A stretch of 8,856 nt of DNA from Acetobacteraceae bacterium (GTDB lineage Bacteria; Pseudomonadota; Alphaproteobacteria; Acetobacterales; Acetobacteraceae). The translations under genes and the position numbers were made by a program. Where the stretch lies: contig PLSZ01000450.1 of assembly GCA_003164305.1 (NCBI GenBank), positions 1 through 8,856 on the forward strand, given 5' to 3'. Within the stretch, counting starts at the first letter, position 1; each line of letters begins with the position of its first letter. Below are positions 1 through 6,771 of the stretch, in pieces. A model generated the notes under the pieces. The model was not told the DNA's origin. It did no database searches and saw only the letters and a program-made list of their open reading frames with translations.

Positions 1-595
1 ACAGCGCATCGCGCGCATCCATCGCATGGGCCAAACGCGGCCGGTGCGTGTCATCAATTTCGTTTCGAAAGGCACCATAGAGGAGGGAATGCTTTCGGTG
101 CTGGCGTTCAAGCGATCCTTATCGGCGGGAATTCTCGACGGTGGCAGCGGCGAGATCTCGCTCGGTGGTTCGCGACTCAACCGCTTCATGAAGGACGTGG
201 AAAATGTCACCGGAAGCATGGGTGAGAGCGAGGCCGTGACGCCGGCCGAGGAGGTGACGAATATCGTCGCGGATGCCGCCGAATCCACGGAAGACCTGAA
301 CACGGATACGGAAGCTGACGCTGATGAAATGGAGACGTCGGGGACCGCGCCGCCACCCCGGGATACAAGTCCGGATTCGTGGCAGACTTTGATGCGGATC
401 GGTGCGCAATTCATTGGCGCCCTGGTGGCCGGGCACGATCCCCAGGCCTCGTCGCATCCCTGGCTCGAGAGTGATCCCGTCACTGGCGCGCAAAGCCTCA
501 GAATGCCGCTGCCACCGCCGGAAACCAGAAGACAACTGGCCAATGCGCTGACCGCGCTGGCGGACACATTGCGGGCAGGTTCGCGTGACGGATGA
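1..595 (+). CDS. SNF2/DEAD-box family helicase, C-terminal fragment (5' end outside window)
   Basis: This is the 3' end of a gene that enters the window in frame from base 2. The first visible residues, QRIARIHRMGQTRPV, are motif VI of the SNF2/Swi2 helicase family (R-x-H-R-x-G-Q), whose arginines contact ATP at the cleft between the two RecA lobes. The next stretch, VRVINFVSKGTIEEGMLSVLAFKRSL, is the usual follow-on of this family (V.V..F...GTIEE.ML....K). The remaining roughly 140 residues are not conserved helicase core: an acidic, low-complexity linker rich in E, D and T, then a short hydrophobic and helical tail. The family uses ATP to translocate on double-stranded DNA and remodel bound proteins; the substrate cannot be told from the tail alone. 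The ATG at 26 is internal to motif VI and is not the start. The family call is firm; the specific role is unknown. Confidence 0.9.
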   Translation, partial: QRIARIHRMGQTRPVRVINFVSKGTIEEGMLSVLAFKRSLSAGILDGGSGEISLGGSRLNRFMKDVENVTGSMGESEAVTPAEEVTNIVADAAESTEDLNTDTEADADEMETSGTAPPPRDTSPDSWQTLMRIGAQFIGALVAGHDPQASSHPWLESDPVTGAQSLRMPLPPPETRRQLANALTALADTLRAGSRDG

Positions 596-631
596 CCGGG
601 CGATGCTTCGTTTCGCCAGACTTGCGAGGGG

Positions 632-652
632 GGGCCAAAACAGATTGGACCC
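632..652 (+). terminator. Possible hairpin terminator after the helicase gene
   Basis: GGGCCAA pairs with TTGG(A)CCC across a 6-base loop, with one bulged A, and a short TTT follows. It lies 36 bases after the helicase stop and immediately beyond the 3' end of the opposing tRNA gene, so it could end transcripts from either side. The stem is imperfect and the T-run is very short, so this is a weak call. Confidence 0.35.
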
Positions 653-654
653 TT

Positions 655-738
655 TGGTGCGAGAGGGGGGATTCGAACCCCCATGCCTTGCGGCGGTCGA
701 TTTTGAGTCGACTGCGTCTACCGTTCCGCCACTCTCGC
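655..738 (-). tRNA. tRNA-Leu (anticodon CAA)
   Basis: Read on the minus strand, the acceptor stem GCGAGAG (732-738) pairs with CTCTCGC (659-665), followed by discriminator A (658) and an encoded CCA (655-657). The anticodon arm is GTCGA-CTCAAAA-TCGAC, giving anticodon CAA, which reads the leucine codon UUG. The T arm GGGGG-TTCGAAT-CCCCC is canonical. The long variable arm and the length of 84 bases including CCA fit a class II tRNA-Leu, and A73 is the expected leucine discriminator. A promoter with good -35 and -10 elements lies directly upstream. It is intact, with no sign of an integrated element at its 3' end. Confidence 0.97.
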
Positions 739-748
739 AACCACAAGG

Positions 749-776
749 ATCATACAGGATCGGTAGTCGCCGGCAA
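749..776 (-). promoter_or_regulatory. Sigma-70-type promoter of tRNA-Leu
   Basis: On the minus strand a -35 element TTGCCG (771-776) and a -10 element TATGAT (749-754) are separated by 16 bases. The -10 ends 10 bases before the mature tRNA 5' end at 738, which implies a very short leader. Position and match make this the best core promoter in the window. Confidence 0.7.
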
Positions 777-797
777 ATATCGGATTCCGCACCGCGT

Positions 798-1571
798 TCA
801 GAGCAAACCCATCGCGGCGGAGCCCAGTCTGGCTTCGATCTCCGGCGTGCAGACGATGATCGGATTACCGTTCATCAACCCATTTCCAGCCAGGAAGTCG
901 TTCGTCCGTCCCCCCGCTTCGCGCACCAGCAGCATGCCCGCCAACACGTCCCAGGCATTGATGTGCAACTCGAGATATCCGTCATTCAGTCCCGCCGCGG
1001 TATCCGCGACGCCCAGAGCCCCGGACCCTGACCGGCGAAATTCGATTCCGTCGCCGATCAATCGCTGAATCAGCGCTCCATAATGCTCGATCGGCCGCCG
1101 CGGCGACCAGCCGATCTCGACCACCGGTGAGGCGCCGTGCCGCAGCCCACTCACCCTCGCCGTCACTCCGTTCACGAACGCGCCGTGGCCGCGCCGCGCG
1201 GTGAACAGCCGGCCCTCGTCGGGCGCGTTGATCACGCCGCTTTCAATCTCCCCGCCCGCGACCAGGGCGATCGACACGCACCACCGGGCCGTCCCATGAA
1301 CGTAGTTCACCGTCCCGTCGATCGGATCGACCACCCACACGAGGTCCGCCGGCGCGCCACCATCCTCCTCGCCGATCACCGGATCGCCGAACCGTTCCGC
1401 GATCCGCCGCCGGATCAACGCCTCGACAGCATGATCGGCCCTGGTCGCGTAATCCATCGGATTTTTGGCTTCCAGGGCGCCAAGGGTGCCTCGCATGTCG
1501 GAGGCGAGCGCGCCTGCCTCCCGCGCGAGGTCGATCGCGAACGCGTGCCGCGCCCCCAGAGCATCGGTCAC
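798..1571 (-). CDS. Inositol monophosphatase family protein (SuhB-like phosphatase)
   Basis: A 257-residue cytosolic Mg2+-dependent sugar-phosphate phosphatase of the IMPase/FIG superfamily. The metal-binding motifs are all present: GEED at about residues 67-70, DPIDGT at 82-87 (the signature D-P-x-D-G-T) and WDVLAG at 207-212. The length is typical. Likely substrates are inositol-1-phosphate or a related sugar phosphate; the family also contains CysQ and FBPase-like members, so the exact substrate is open. The start used is a GTG at 1569-1571, which gives a normal N-terminus before the first helix. It begins 4 bases after the stop of the ferritin-like gene, so the two are almost certainly cotranscribed and probably translationally coupled. 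No strong ribosome binding site is visible, in keeping with coupling. The family call is firm and the substrate is not. Confidence 0.93.
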   Translation of the reverse strand: MTDALGARHAFAIDLAREAGALASDMRGTLGALEAKNPMDYATRADHAVEALIRRRIAERFGDPVIGEEDGGAPADLVWVVDPIDGTVNYVHGTARWCVSIALVAGGEIESGVINAPDEGRLFTARRGHGAFVNGVTARVSGLRHGASPVVEIGWSPRRPIEHYGALIQRLIGDGIEFRRSGSGALGVADTAAGLNDGYLELHINAWDVLAGMLLVREAGGRTNDFLAGNGLMNGNPIIVCTPEIEARLGSAAMGLL

Positions 1572-1575
1572 CGGA

Positions 1576-2400
1576 TCACGCCGCCACTTTGGCCGCGTTC
1601 TGAATTTTCCGGTTGACCGTCCACCAGGCCGCCCGCTTCACCAGACCATGCCACATCGTGTGTGGCTTCAGGCCGCAGACCTTGAACGCCATGGCGACCA
1701 CGCGATCCATATGCACGGGCCGGTAAAACCGATACGCGCGCATCATGTACGCGCGCGCCGATTTCTCCCTGTTGTACACCGCGTCCGCTGCAGCATTCGC
1801 GGCGAAATACGCATATGACAACTCGTCATCCTCGGATTCGCGCATCCGTCCCAGAACGATGCGCATGCGCTCGAATCGGCTCAGTCCCTCTCGGGTCAGA
1901 TACCGTTTGAGGTGCGTGTAGAACAGTTTGAAATGCCGCAACTCATCCGCCGCGATGTGTCGGCAGATGCTATGCAGCAGCGGCTCCTCGGTGCCGTCCG
2001 CGATGGCGCTGTAATACGAACTGGTCCCGGTTTCCACGATGCAGCGGGCAATCAACTCACCCGAGCGGGAGCCGCGAACCGACTCCACCGCATCGACATC
2101 GAAGCCATATCCCGCGTCGAATCGGGCAAAGGCCCGCTCCAGATTGAACGACGGATCGGCCAGTTCGGCGTAGTGGCCAAGCGCTTCGCCGTGCCGCACT
2201 TCTTCCCGTGCCCAATCCATGGCGACCTGCTGAAACCGCGGGTCGTCGGAAAAGACATTGCACAAATAGCGTCCGTATTTCGCGCCGCCATATTCGACCA
2301 GGGCCGCCGCCTTGATCACTTTCAGCGTGTCCGGATCGAGTTTGCCAGGCTGGAACTGGTTCCAGGGCAGGTCGGCTACGGTCCAATGAGCGGAATTCAT
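1576..2400 (-). CDS. Ferritin-like di-iron carboxylate protein
   Basis: A 274-residue, mostly helical protein of the ferritin-like superfamily. A complete set of possible di-iron ligands can be read: E36 (LVEYGG), the pair E67-x-x-H70 (EEVRH), E123 (VETGTS) and the pair E153-x-x-H156 (DELRH). This E / ExxH / E / ExxH order is the four-helix-bundle pattern of rubrerythrin-type and related di-iron oxidases. The roughly 110 residues after the bundle are helical and basic and not recognised. No signal peptide or membrane segment is seen. The reaction is unknown: peroxide or oxygen reduction and di-iron oxygenation of a small molecule are both possible. The start ATG at 2398-2400 has an AGGAA site about 7 bases upstream. 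It is the first gene of a two-gene unit with the IMPase. Confidence 0.85.
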   Translation of the reverse strand: MNSAHWTVADLPWNQFQPGKLDPDTLKVIKAAALVEYGGAKYGRYLCNVFSDDPRFQQVAMDWAREEVRHGEALGHYAELADPSFNLERAFARFDAGYGFDVDAVESVRGSRSGELIARCIVETGTSSYYSAIADGTEEPLLHSICRHIAADELRHFKLFYTHLKRYLTREGLSRFERMRIVLGRMRESEDDELSYAYFAANAAADAVYNREKSARAYMMRAYRFYRPVHMDRVVAMAFKVCGLKPHTMWHGLVKRAAWWTVNRKIQNAAKVAA

Positions 2401-2547
2401 CGCATGTTCCTGTTCGACAGCATGAACGTTACTTCACACCCCCCGTTCAACCTTATCTGCTCCGCACCCACACCTGAATCAATATTGGAACGCGCGCCGG
2501 GAACGCCAAGACCCAGTCACTTGTCGTCCGGGTCATTCGTGCCGGGG

Positions 2548-2802
2548 TCACCTGGCCTCCGGCTCATCCTTTAGCCGCAGTCGTGTTTCAACTTCCACCC
2601 GCAGTTCTTCGATCATCGTTTGCATGACCGGATCGATCGCCTCGATGGCGGTCAGCACGGTCTCGCACGCCTCCCGCAGGGCGAACAGGAAACCGCGCTC
2701 GACGCCGCGTACGGACGCGAGGCGCTCAGCCGCCTCGTGATGCCCTCGCGCCCGCAGTTGCTCGATCAACTCCTGGGCGCGCCGTTCCGTCTCGATGGCC
2801 AT
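2548..2802 (-). CDS. Small helical protein, function unknown (84 aa)
   Basis: I do not recognise this gene. The product has 84 residues, is strongly charged (many R and E) and is predicted almost entirely helical, with regularly spaced leucines and alanines (ELIEQLRARGHHEAAERL and MIEELRVEVETRLRL) that suggest a helical hairpin or coiled coil. No cysteines pair up as a metal site, although there is an RGHHEA histidine pair. The ATG at 2800-2802 is preferred because a GAGG site lies 8 bases upstream; an in-frame TTG at 2836-2838 would add 12 residues but has no such site. It is divergent from the DUF4010 gene and lies 147 bases upstream of the ferritin-like gene on the same strand, so it could be cotranscribed with it. 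It is a plausible real gene rather than a shadow because the opposite-strand frames show no recognisable protein. Confidence 0.7.
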   Translation of the reverse strand: MAIETERRAQELIEQLRARGHHEAAERLASVRGVERGFLFALREACETVLTAIEAIDPVMQTMIEELRVEVETRLRLKDEPEAR

Positions 2803-2893
2803 CAGCTCACCCTCATTCCTCAACGCATGGCGGCTCAAGCCACCAAACCCAGGCGCTGTCCGTTACCGTGCCGCGCTGATATAGCACGGCCGA

Positions 2894-4180
2894 ATGACCA
2901 TGGCGCCCCCCATCCTCCGATTGCTGCTGCTGGTCGCGCTCGGCTTCTTCCTCGGCCTGGCATTCGAGGAATTCTACGCGCGCGGGCATCAAAAACGCCC
3001 AGGAGGGATTCGGACGTTTCCGCTGCTGGCGCTGACGGGTGCCCTGCTCTACCGCCTGGATCCCGCGCATTTGCTGCCGCTGACGGGCGGCCTGCTGGCG
3101 CTGAGCGCCCTGCTGACCTGCTATTACTGGCAGCACCTTGGCGAAACCGACGCGGAGGGTTTGCCCAACGTCGGCCTCATCGTGCCGCTTTGCAACATTC
3201 TGGCCTTTCTGCTCGGCCCGACGTCCCTCGCGGAGCCTCCCTGGGTCGCGATCGGCACCACGGTAACCGCCGTGCTGTTCCTGACCGCGCGCGAAAGCCT
3301 GCACGCCTTCGCGCAACGGATCGAACTCGCCGAGATCGTCAACGCCGGGCGCTTTCTGCTGCTGACCGGCTTTATTTTGCCGCTACTGCCCGATACGCCG
3401 GTCACCGACCTGACCACCATCACGCCCCGGCAGGTCTGGCTGGCGATGGTCGCGGTTTGCTCGGTTTCCTATGCAAGTTACCTGATGCAACGCTATGTCG
3501 CGCCGTCCAGCGCTGGCTTGCTGACGGCGGTGCTCGGGGGGATGTACTCCTCCACGGCGACCACGGTGGTCCTGGCACGCCGCGCGCGAGCGGAACAATC
3601 TCAGGCTGAGCCAACCGCGTCACGCCAGCTGCAAACCGGGATCGTGCTGGCCACCAGCATCATGTACTTGCGGTTGCTGGTCGTCATCGCGGTGTTCAAT
3701 CGCCCCTTGGCGTTCGCCGCCGCGCCATACCTGTTGGGCCTGGCGGTGGCGGGGTTCCTGCTGTCCGGCGCGCTCTACTGGCTGGGTCCGGCACGTCACG
3801 CCCAGGATGTCCCGGGCGCCGACCCGCCCAACCCGCTCGAACTCGGCGCCGCCGCCATCTTCGCCGTCCTGTTCATCATCGTGTCGCTCGCCTCATCCTG
3901 GGCCGTGCAACAATTCGGCACCGCCGGGATCTACGCGCTGGCGGCGATCGTGGGCGTCTCCGACATCGACCCCTTCGTCCTCAGCCTGGCGCAGAACGGC
4001 GCGGGTCAGGTCTCGGTCACCGTGGGTGTGGTCGCGATCCTGCTGGCGGCCTCGTCCAACAACCTGTTGAAGGCGGCCTATGTGGTTGCGTATTCTGGAG
4101 GAAGCCGCTTGAAATGGCCGGTCGGCGCCCTCGTGGCGCTGACGGCCTGTGGCGTCGGGTTGGCGGTGTCGCTGGTCTGA
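2894..4180 (+). CDS. MgtC-like/DUF4010 polytopic membrane protein
   Basis: A 428-residue integral membrane protein with about a dozen hydrophobic segments and short polar loops. The N-terminal half resembles the MgtC/SapB-type membrane domain: a first helix, then a glycine-arginine loop (RPGGIRTFPLLALTGAL at about residues 36-51). The C-terminal half carries the DUF4010 signatures GGMYSSTATTVVLARR (about 215-230), GVSDIDPFVLSLAQ (about 354-367) and NNLLKAAYV (about 389-397). The transported or sensed compound is not known for the family; the conserved polar residues inside helices (STATT, DIDP, NN) look like a transport path. The start ATG at 2894 has only a weak upstream site; an in-frame ATG two codons on is an alternative. 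It is on the same strand as fixL and 83 bases upstream of it, so readthrough is possible but a functional link is not shown. Confidence 0.88.
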   Translation: MTMAPPILRLLLLVALGFFLGLAFEEFYARGHQKRPGGIRTFPLLALTGALLYRLDPAHLLPLTGGLLALSALLTCYYWQHLGETDAEGLPNVGLIVPLCNILAFLLGPTSLAEPPWVAIGTTVTAVLFLTARESLHAFAQRIELAEIVNAGRFLLLTGFILPLLPDTPVTDLTTITPRQVWLAMVAVCSVSYASYLMQRYVAPSSAGLLTAVLGGMYSSTATTVVLARRARAEQSQAEPTASRQLQTGIVLATSIMYLRLLVVIAVFNRPLAFAAAPYLLGLAVAGFLLSGALYWLGPARHAQDVPGADPPNPLELGAAAIFAVLFIIVSLASSWAVQQFGTAGIYALAAIVGVSDIDPFVLSLAQNGAGQVSVTVGVVAILLAASSNNLLKAAYVVAYSGGSRLKWPVGALVALTACGVGLAVSLV

Positions 4181-4251
4181 GGGCGCGATCGACAAACCAG
4201 GCGTGCGTACCGGGCAACGGTCGCGCACCCGCCCTCACGGTTGAGGCAGCA

Positions 4252-4256
4252 AGAGG
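4252..4256 (+). promoter_or_regulatory. Ribosome binding site that sets the fixL start
   Basis: AGAGG stands 7 bases before TTG at 4264-4266. The only upstream in-frame ATG (4114) lies inside the preceding membrane-protein gene and would add 50 residues with no homology. Starting at the TTG gives 509 residues and places every key FixL residue exactly two positions after its number in Bradyrhizobium FixL, as I recall that protein. Confidence 0.7.
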
Positions 4257-4263
4257 TGACGCA

Positions 4264-5793
4264 TTGTCCGAGCACGACAACTCCGGCGGACCGCGAATGC
4301 CGGCGGATGCCGCGCGGGCGTGGCTGTCGGCGATCGCCGAATCCACGGACGACGCGATCGTCGGCAAGAACCTGCACGGCGTCATCATCTCCTGGAACTA
4401 CGGCGCCGCCGCGATGTTCGGCTATGCGCCGGATGAAGCCGTCGGCCAGCCGATCACCCTGATCATCCCACCGGATCGCACCGACGAGGAAGCCGAGATT
4501 CTGGCACGGGTCCGCCGCGGCGAGCGGCTGGTGCACTTTGAGACCGAGCGGCGCCGCAAGGATGGTACGATTTTCCCTGTCACTTTGACGATCTCGCCGA
4601 TCCGCGACGAACAGGGCGGCATCATCGGCGTATCCAAGATCGCTCGCGACCTGAGCGAGGTGTATCGCGCGCACCAGGAAACCCAGCGGCGCGAGGCGTT
4701 GCTCAGTTCGATCCTGGCCAATGTGCCGGATGCCCTGATCGTAATTGACGATCTGGGCCGCATCCAGTCCTTCAGCAGCGCGGCCGAACGGCTGTTCGGA
4801 TTCTCCGCGGCCGAAATCCGGCACCGCAACGTTAGCACGCTGATGCCGTCGCCCTATCGGGAAGAGCATGACGCTTATCTCAGCCGCTACCTCACCACCG
4901 GGGAGCGGCGCATCATCGGCATCGGGCGCGTCGTCGCCGGCCTGCGACGGGACGGCACGACCTTTCCGATGGAACTGACCGTCGGCACCGTGGACCTTCC
5001 CGGCGAGAAACTGTTCACCGGCTTTATCCGCGACCTGACCGAACGCCAGGACCGCGAACGCCGGATGCACGAATTGCAGTCCGAACTGATCCACGTCGCG
5101 CGGCTGAACGAACTCGGGCAACTGGTGTCGGCCCTGGCGCACGAGGTGAACCAGCCCTTGGCCGCGATGGCCAACTACATCAACGGCGCGCGACGGCTGT
5201 TCGCCAGCGGCAACCAGGCCGGCGGTCAGGCCGCGATTGAGCGAGTCGCGGAACAGGCGGAGCGCGCCCGCCAAATCATCCGGCGGCTGCGCGAACTGGC
5301 CAAAAAAGGCGACTCGGATATGCAGCCCGAAAGCGTGCTGGTGACCATCGAGGAAGCCAGCACCCTTGCGTTGGCTGGCGGTGGCCAGGGTCTGAGATTC
5401 AGGATCGATGTCGCCGAAAACGCCGTGCGGGCGGTCATCGATAAGATCCAGATCCAGCAGGTGCTACTCAACCTGATGCGCAATGCGATCGAGGCGATGA
5501 CCGGGGCACCGCGGCGGGCACTGTCGGTCACCGCCAGGAGATTGGACAACAGGATCGAGATCAGCGTGACCGACAGCGGGCCCGGACTGCCTGCCTCGGT
5601 TCGTGCTCGCCTGTTCGAGCCGTTCGTGACCACCAAGCCGGAGGGTATGGGTGTCGGCCTGTCGATCAGCCGTGCGATCGTCGATGCGCATGGCGGCCAA
5701 CTCCAGGTGGATGACGCGCCTGGCGGCGGCACGATTTTCCGCTTCACGGTGGCCCGCGCGGAAGACGGTTTCGCGGCTGAAACCGTTGCCTGA
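4264..5793 (+). CDS. fixL: Oxygen-sensing haem PAS histidine kinase FixL
   Basis: A 509-residue soluble sensor kinase with no membrane segments. Order: PAS-A (about 20-130), haem PAS-B (about 145-260), HisKA dimer/phosphoacceptor domain (about 280-345) and HATPase (about 350-497). PAS-B contains REEHDAYLSRY followed by IIGIGRVV, with H202 as the expected proximal haem ligand and R208 and R222 as the expected distal and propionate-side arginines (H200, R206, R220 in Bradyrhizobium FixL). The phosphorylated histidine is H293 in LAHEVNQPLAA. The N box is NLMRNAIEAM (N407), and the glycine-rich ATP motifs are DSGPG (437-441) and GMGVGLSIS (461-469). Oxygen bound to the haem is expected to switch the kinase off; deoxy-FixL phosphorylates FixJ. 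Unusually, the next gene is a receiver-only protein and fixJ lies about 1 kb away on the other strand. Start is TTG (see 4252-4256). All residues needed for haem binding and catalysis appear present. Confidence 0.93.
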   Translation: MSEHDNSGGPRMPADAARAWLSAIAESTDDAIVGKNLHGVIISWNYGAAAMFGYAPDEAVGQPITLIIPPDRTDEEAEILARVRRGERLVHFETERRRKDGTIFPVTLTISPIRDEQGGIIGVSKIARDLSEVYRAHQETQRREALLSSILANVPDALIVIDDLGRIQSFSSAAERLFGFSAAEIRHRNVSTLMPSPYREEHDAYLSRYLTTGERRIIGIGRVVAGLRRDGTTFPMELTVGTVDLPGEKLFTGFIRDLTERQDRERRMHELQSELIHVARLNELGQLVSALAHEVNQPLAAMANYINGARRLFASGNQAGGQAAIERVAEQAERARQIIRRLRELAKKGDSDMQPESVLVTIEEASTLALAGGGQGLRFRIDVAENAVRAVIDKIQIQQVLLNLMRNAIEAMTGAPRRALSVTARRLDNRIEISVTDSGPGLPASVRARLFEPFVTTKPEGMGVGLSISRAIVDAHGGQLQVDDAPGGGTIFRFTVARAEDGFAAETVA

Positions 5794-5813
5794 TGAACCC
5801 GATGACGGGTTCA
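5765..5813 (+). terminator. Tandem hairpins at the end of fixL
   Basis: Two perfect inverted repeats follow each other. ACGGTTTC (5765-5772) pairs with GAAACCGT (5779-5786) inside the last codons, and TGAACCC (5794-5800) pairs with GGGTTCA (5807-5813) with a 6-base loop right after the stop. No T-run follows, so termination may be Rho-dependent or partial; the hairpins may also protect the 3' end of the fixL message. Confidence 0.45.
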
Positions 5814-5825
5814 CCGCTCCGGCGA

Positions 5826-5839
5826 CTGATCTGTGTCAA
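5826..5839 (+). promoter_or_regulatory. Candidate FixK/FNR box upstream of the receiver-only gene
   Basis: CTGATCTGTGTCAA matches the FNR/FixK consensus TTGAT-N4-ATCAA at all but two of the ten specified bases, and it shares the CTG spacer start common in rhizobial boxes. Its centre is about 98 bases before the ATG at 5931. The class II position would put transcription start near 5874, and the A/T-rich patch CAATAT at 5862-5867 falls where the -10 should be, although it matches the consensus poorly. Plausible but unproven. Confidence 0.45.
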
Positions 5840-5930
5840 TGCACCGTTGCCGCCACTTCCCCAATATCACCCTCGGGCCGAGCCGCCAGTGACAAAGCAC
5901 GCGGCCGGCGGGCCCTGAATGTGGAGGAAC

Positions 5931-6296
5931 ATGACGCGCGAATCTGCTGGCGTCGTGGCGGTTGTCGATGACGATCACGCGGTCCTGGACTCACTCAAGT
6001 TTCTACTTGAAGTGGTGGGGTACAAGGTGGTCACCTACGCGTCGGCACAGGCGTTCCTCGACGACCGGGAGACCGGTCCGGCCTGCCTGATCATCGATCA
6101 TCACATGCCTGCGATGACCGGCCTGGAGCTGGCCCAGAAGCTGCGCGATGGGAAGAGCGATGTTCCGATCCTGTTGATTACCGGCGCGCCTTCGCCAGCG
6201 ATCGTGATCCGCGCCGCCGAACTGGGCATTGAACGGGTGCTGGAAAAGCCGCCCGATGAGGAAGATCTGCTGGAGTTCGTCAACAAGCATTTGTGA
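5931..6296 (+). CDS. Receiver-only response regulator, FixL-associated
   Basis: A 121-residue stand-alone receiver domain with no output domain. Catalytic residues are intact: the acidic triad DDD at 13-15, phosphoacceptor D56 in LIIDHHMP, T84 in LLITG and K106 in LEKP. The N-terminal core resembles the FixJ receiver (VVDDD.AV.DSL..LLE..GY.V..YASAQAFL), so it may have arisen from a FixJ-type regulator. It follows fixL by 137 bases on the same strand. Possible roles are a phosphate sink, a phosphorelay intermediate, or a FixT-like inhibitor of FixL; it has one cysteine only, unlike the cysteine-rich Caulobacter FixT as I recall it. The ATG at 5931 is chosen because GGAGG lies 3 bases upstream (rather close) and it gives a normal receiver N-terminus; an ATG at 5919 is the alternative. 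Confidence 0.85.
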   Translation: MTRESAGVVAVVDDDHAVLDSLKFLLEVVGYKVVTYASAQAFLDDRETGPACLIIDHHMPAMTGLELAQKLRDGKSDVPILLITGAPSPAIVIRAAELGIERVLEKPPDEEDLLEFVNKHL

Positions 6297-6299
6297 GAC

Positions 6300-6320
6300 C
6301 GGAACGTTCGCGGCGTTCCG
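6300..6320. terminator. Hairpin between convergent genes
   Basis: CGGAACG (6300-6306) and CGTTCCG (6314-6320) form a perfect 7-base stem with a 7-base loop, starting 4 bases after the receiver gene stop. On the other strand it lies just past the end of the decayed kinase (6331), so it could serve both directions. No T-run is present. Confidence 0.45.
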
Positions 6321-6330
6321 TAGGACGATC

Positions 6331-6771
6331 TTACCTCTCGATCATTTGTTGAATCCGGACCGTCAGCGCGTCCAACGCCAATGGCTTTGTCGGCGGCTTC
6401 ATCCCCGGCTGCGAAAAGCCGTTGGCCGCGGCGGCGTTCTCCGCGTAGCCGGTCATGAACAGCACTTTCCAGATCGGGCCGCCACTCCCTTGCCCCCTCG
6501 GCGACCTGACGCCCGTTCAATCCGGGCAGGCCCATATCGGTCACCAACAGCTCGATCCGCCGACCGGACCGCGGAATGCGCGCTGTCCAGTTTGGTTGAT
6601 GTCGCACCGCGTCATCCACAAGTCGTTCAGAAGCGACATCGCCAGTTCGATCGTTTCGCCGACCGTGCGCCGAATCAGGGCGGCGACGTTCTGGATCAAC
6701 TAATTGATGTTGACGGGCCCGGGGTATTTCTCGCGCCGAACCCTCGTATCCTGGCTTTGCTCCAACAGAAC
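6331..6771 (-). pseudogene. Decayed hybrid histidine kinase (kinase fragment plus receiver)
   Basis: No single frame is open, but pieces of one family follow in order. From about 6740 down, the minus strand encodes REKYPGPVNIN, then a TAG stop (6700-6702) where glutamine would fit, then LIQNVAALIRRTVGETIEL and LLNDLWMTRCDINQ (to about 6593), which resembles the linker after the HisKA domain of hybrid kinases. The whole ATP-binding domain is absent. A receiver starts in another frame (about 6560): IELLVTDMGLPGLNGRQV then AREWRPDL. Near 6468-6471 one extra G shifts the frame, and the domain resumes as KVLFMTGYAENAAAANGF, QPGMKPPTKPLALDALTVRI and QQMIER, ending in TAA at 6331-6333. At least three lesions are therefore visible: a nonsense codon, a large deletion and a +1 frameshift. 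It begins directly after the fixJ stop on the same strand, suggesting it was once in a fixJ operon. Confidence 0.82.

Noticed and set aside
655..738. tRNA-Leu as integration site of a mobile element
   Set aside because: No integrase, no repeat of the tRNA 3' end and no foreign-looking genes are seen in the window.
585..1068. Plus-strand frames across the tRNA and IMPase 3' end
   Set aside because: They cover a clear tRNA and the antisense of the IMPase gene, with no recognisable protein.
2620..3609. 329-codon plus-strand frame
   Set aside because: It overlaps the small minus-strand gene and the DUF4010 gene in another frame; arginine/alanine-rich shadow.
4114..4263. ATG at 4114 as fixL start
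   Set aside because: It lies inside the membrane-protein gene and adds 50 residues with no FixL counterpart; TTG at 4264 has a ribosome binding site and gives the family length.
4078..5274. 398-codon open frame on the minus strand
   Set aside because: It is opposite fixL, composition follows the third-position GC of the real gene, and no motif is present.
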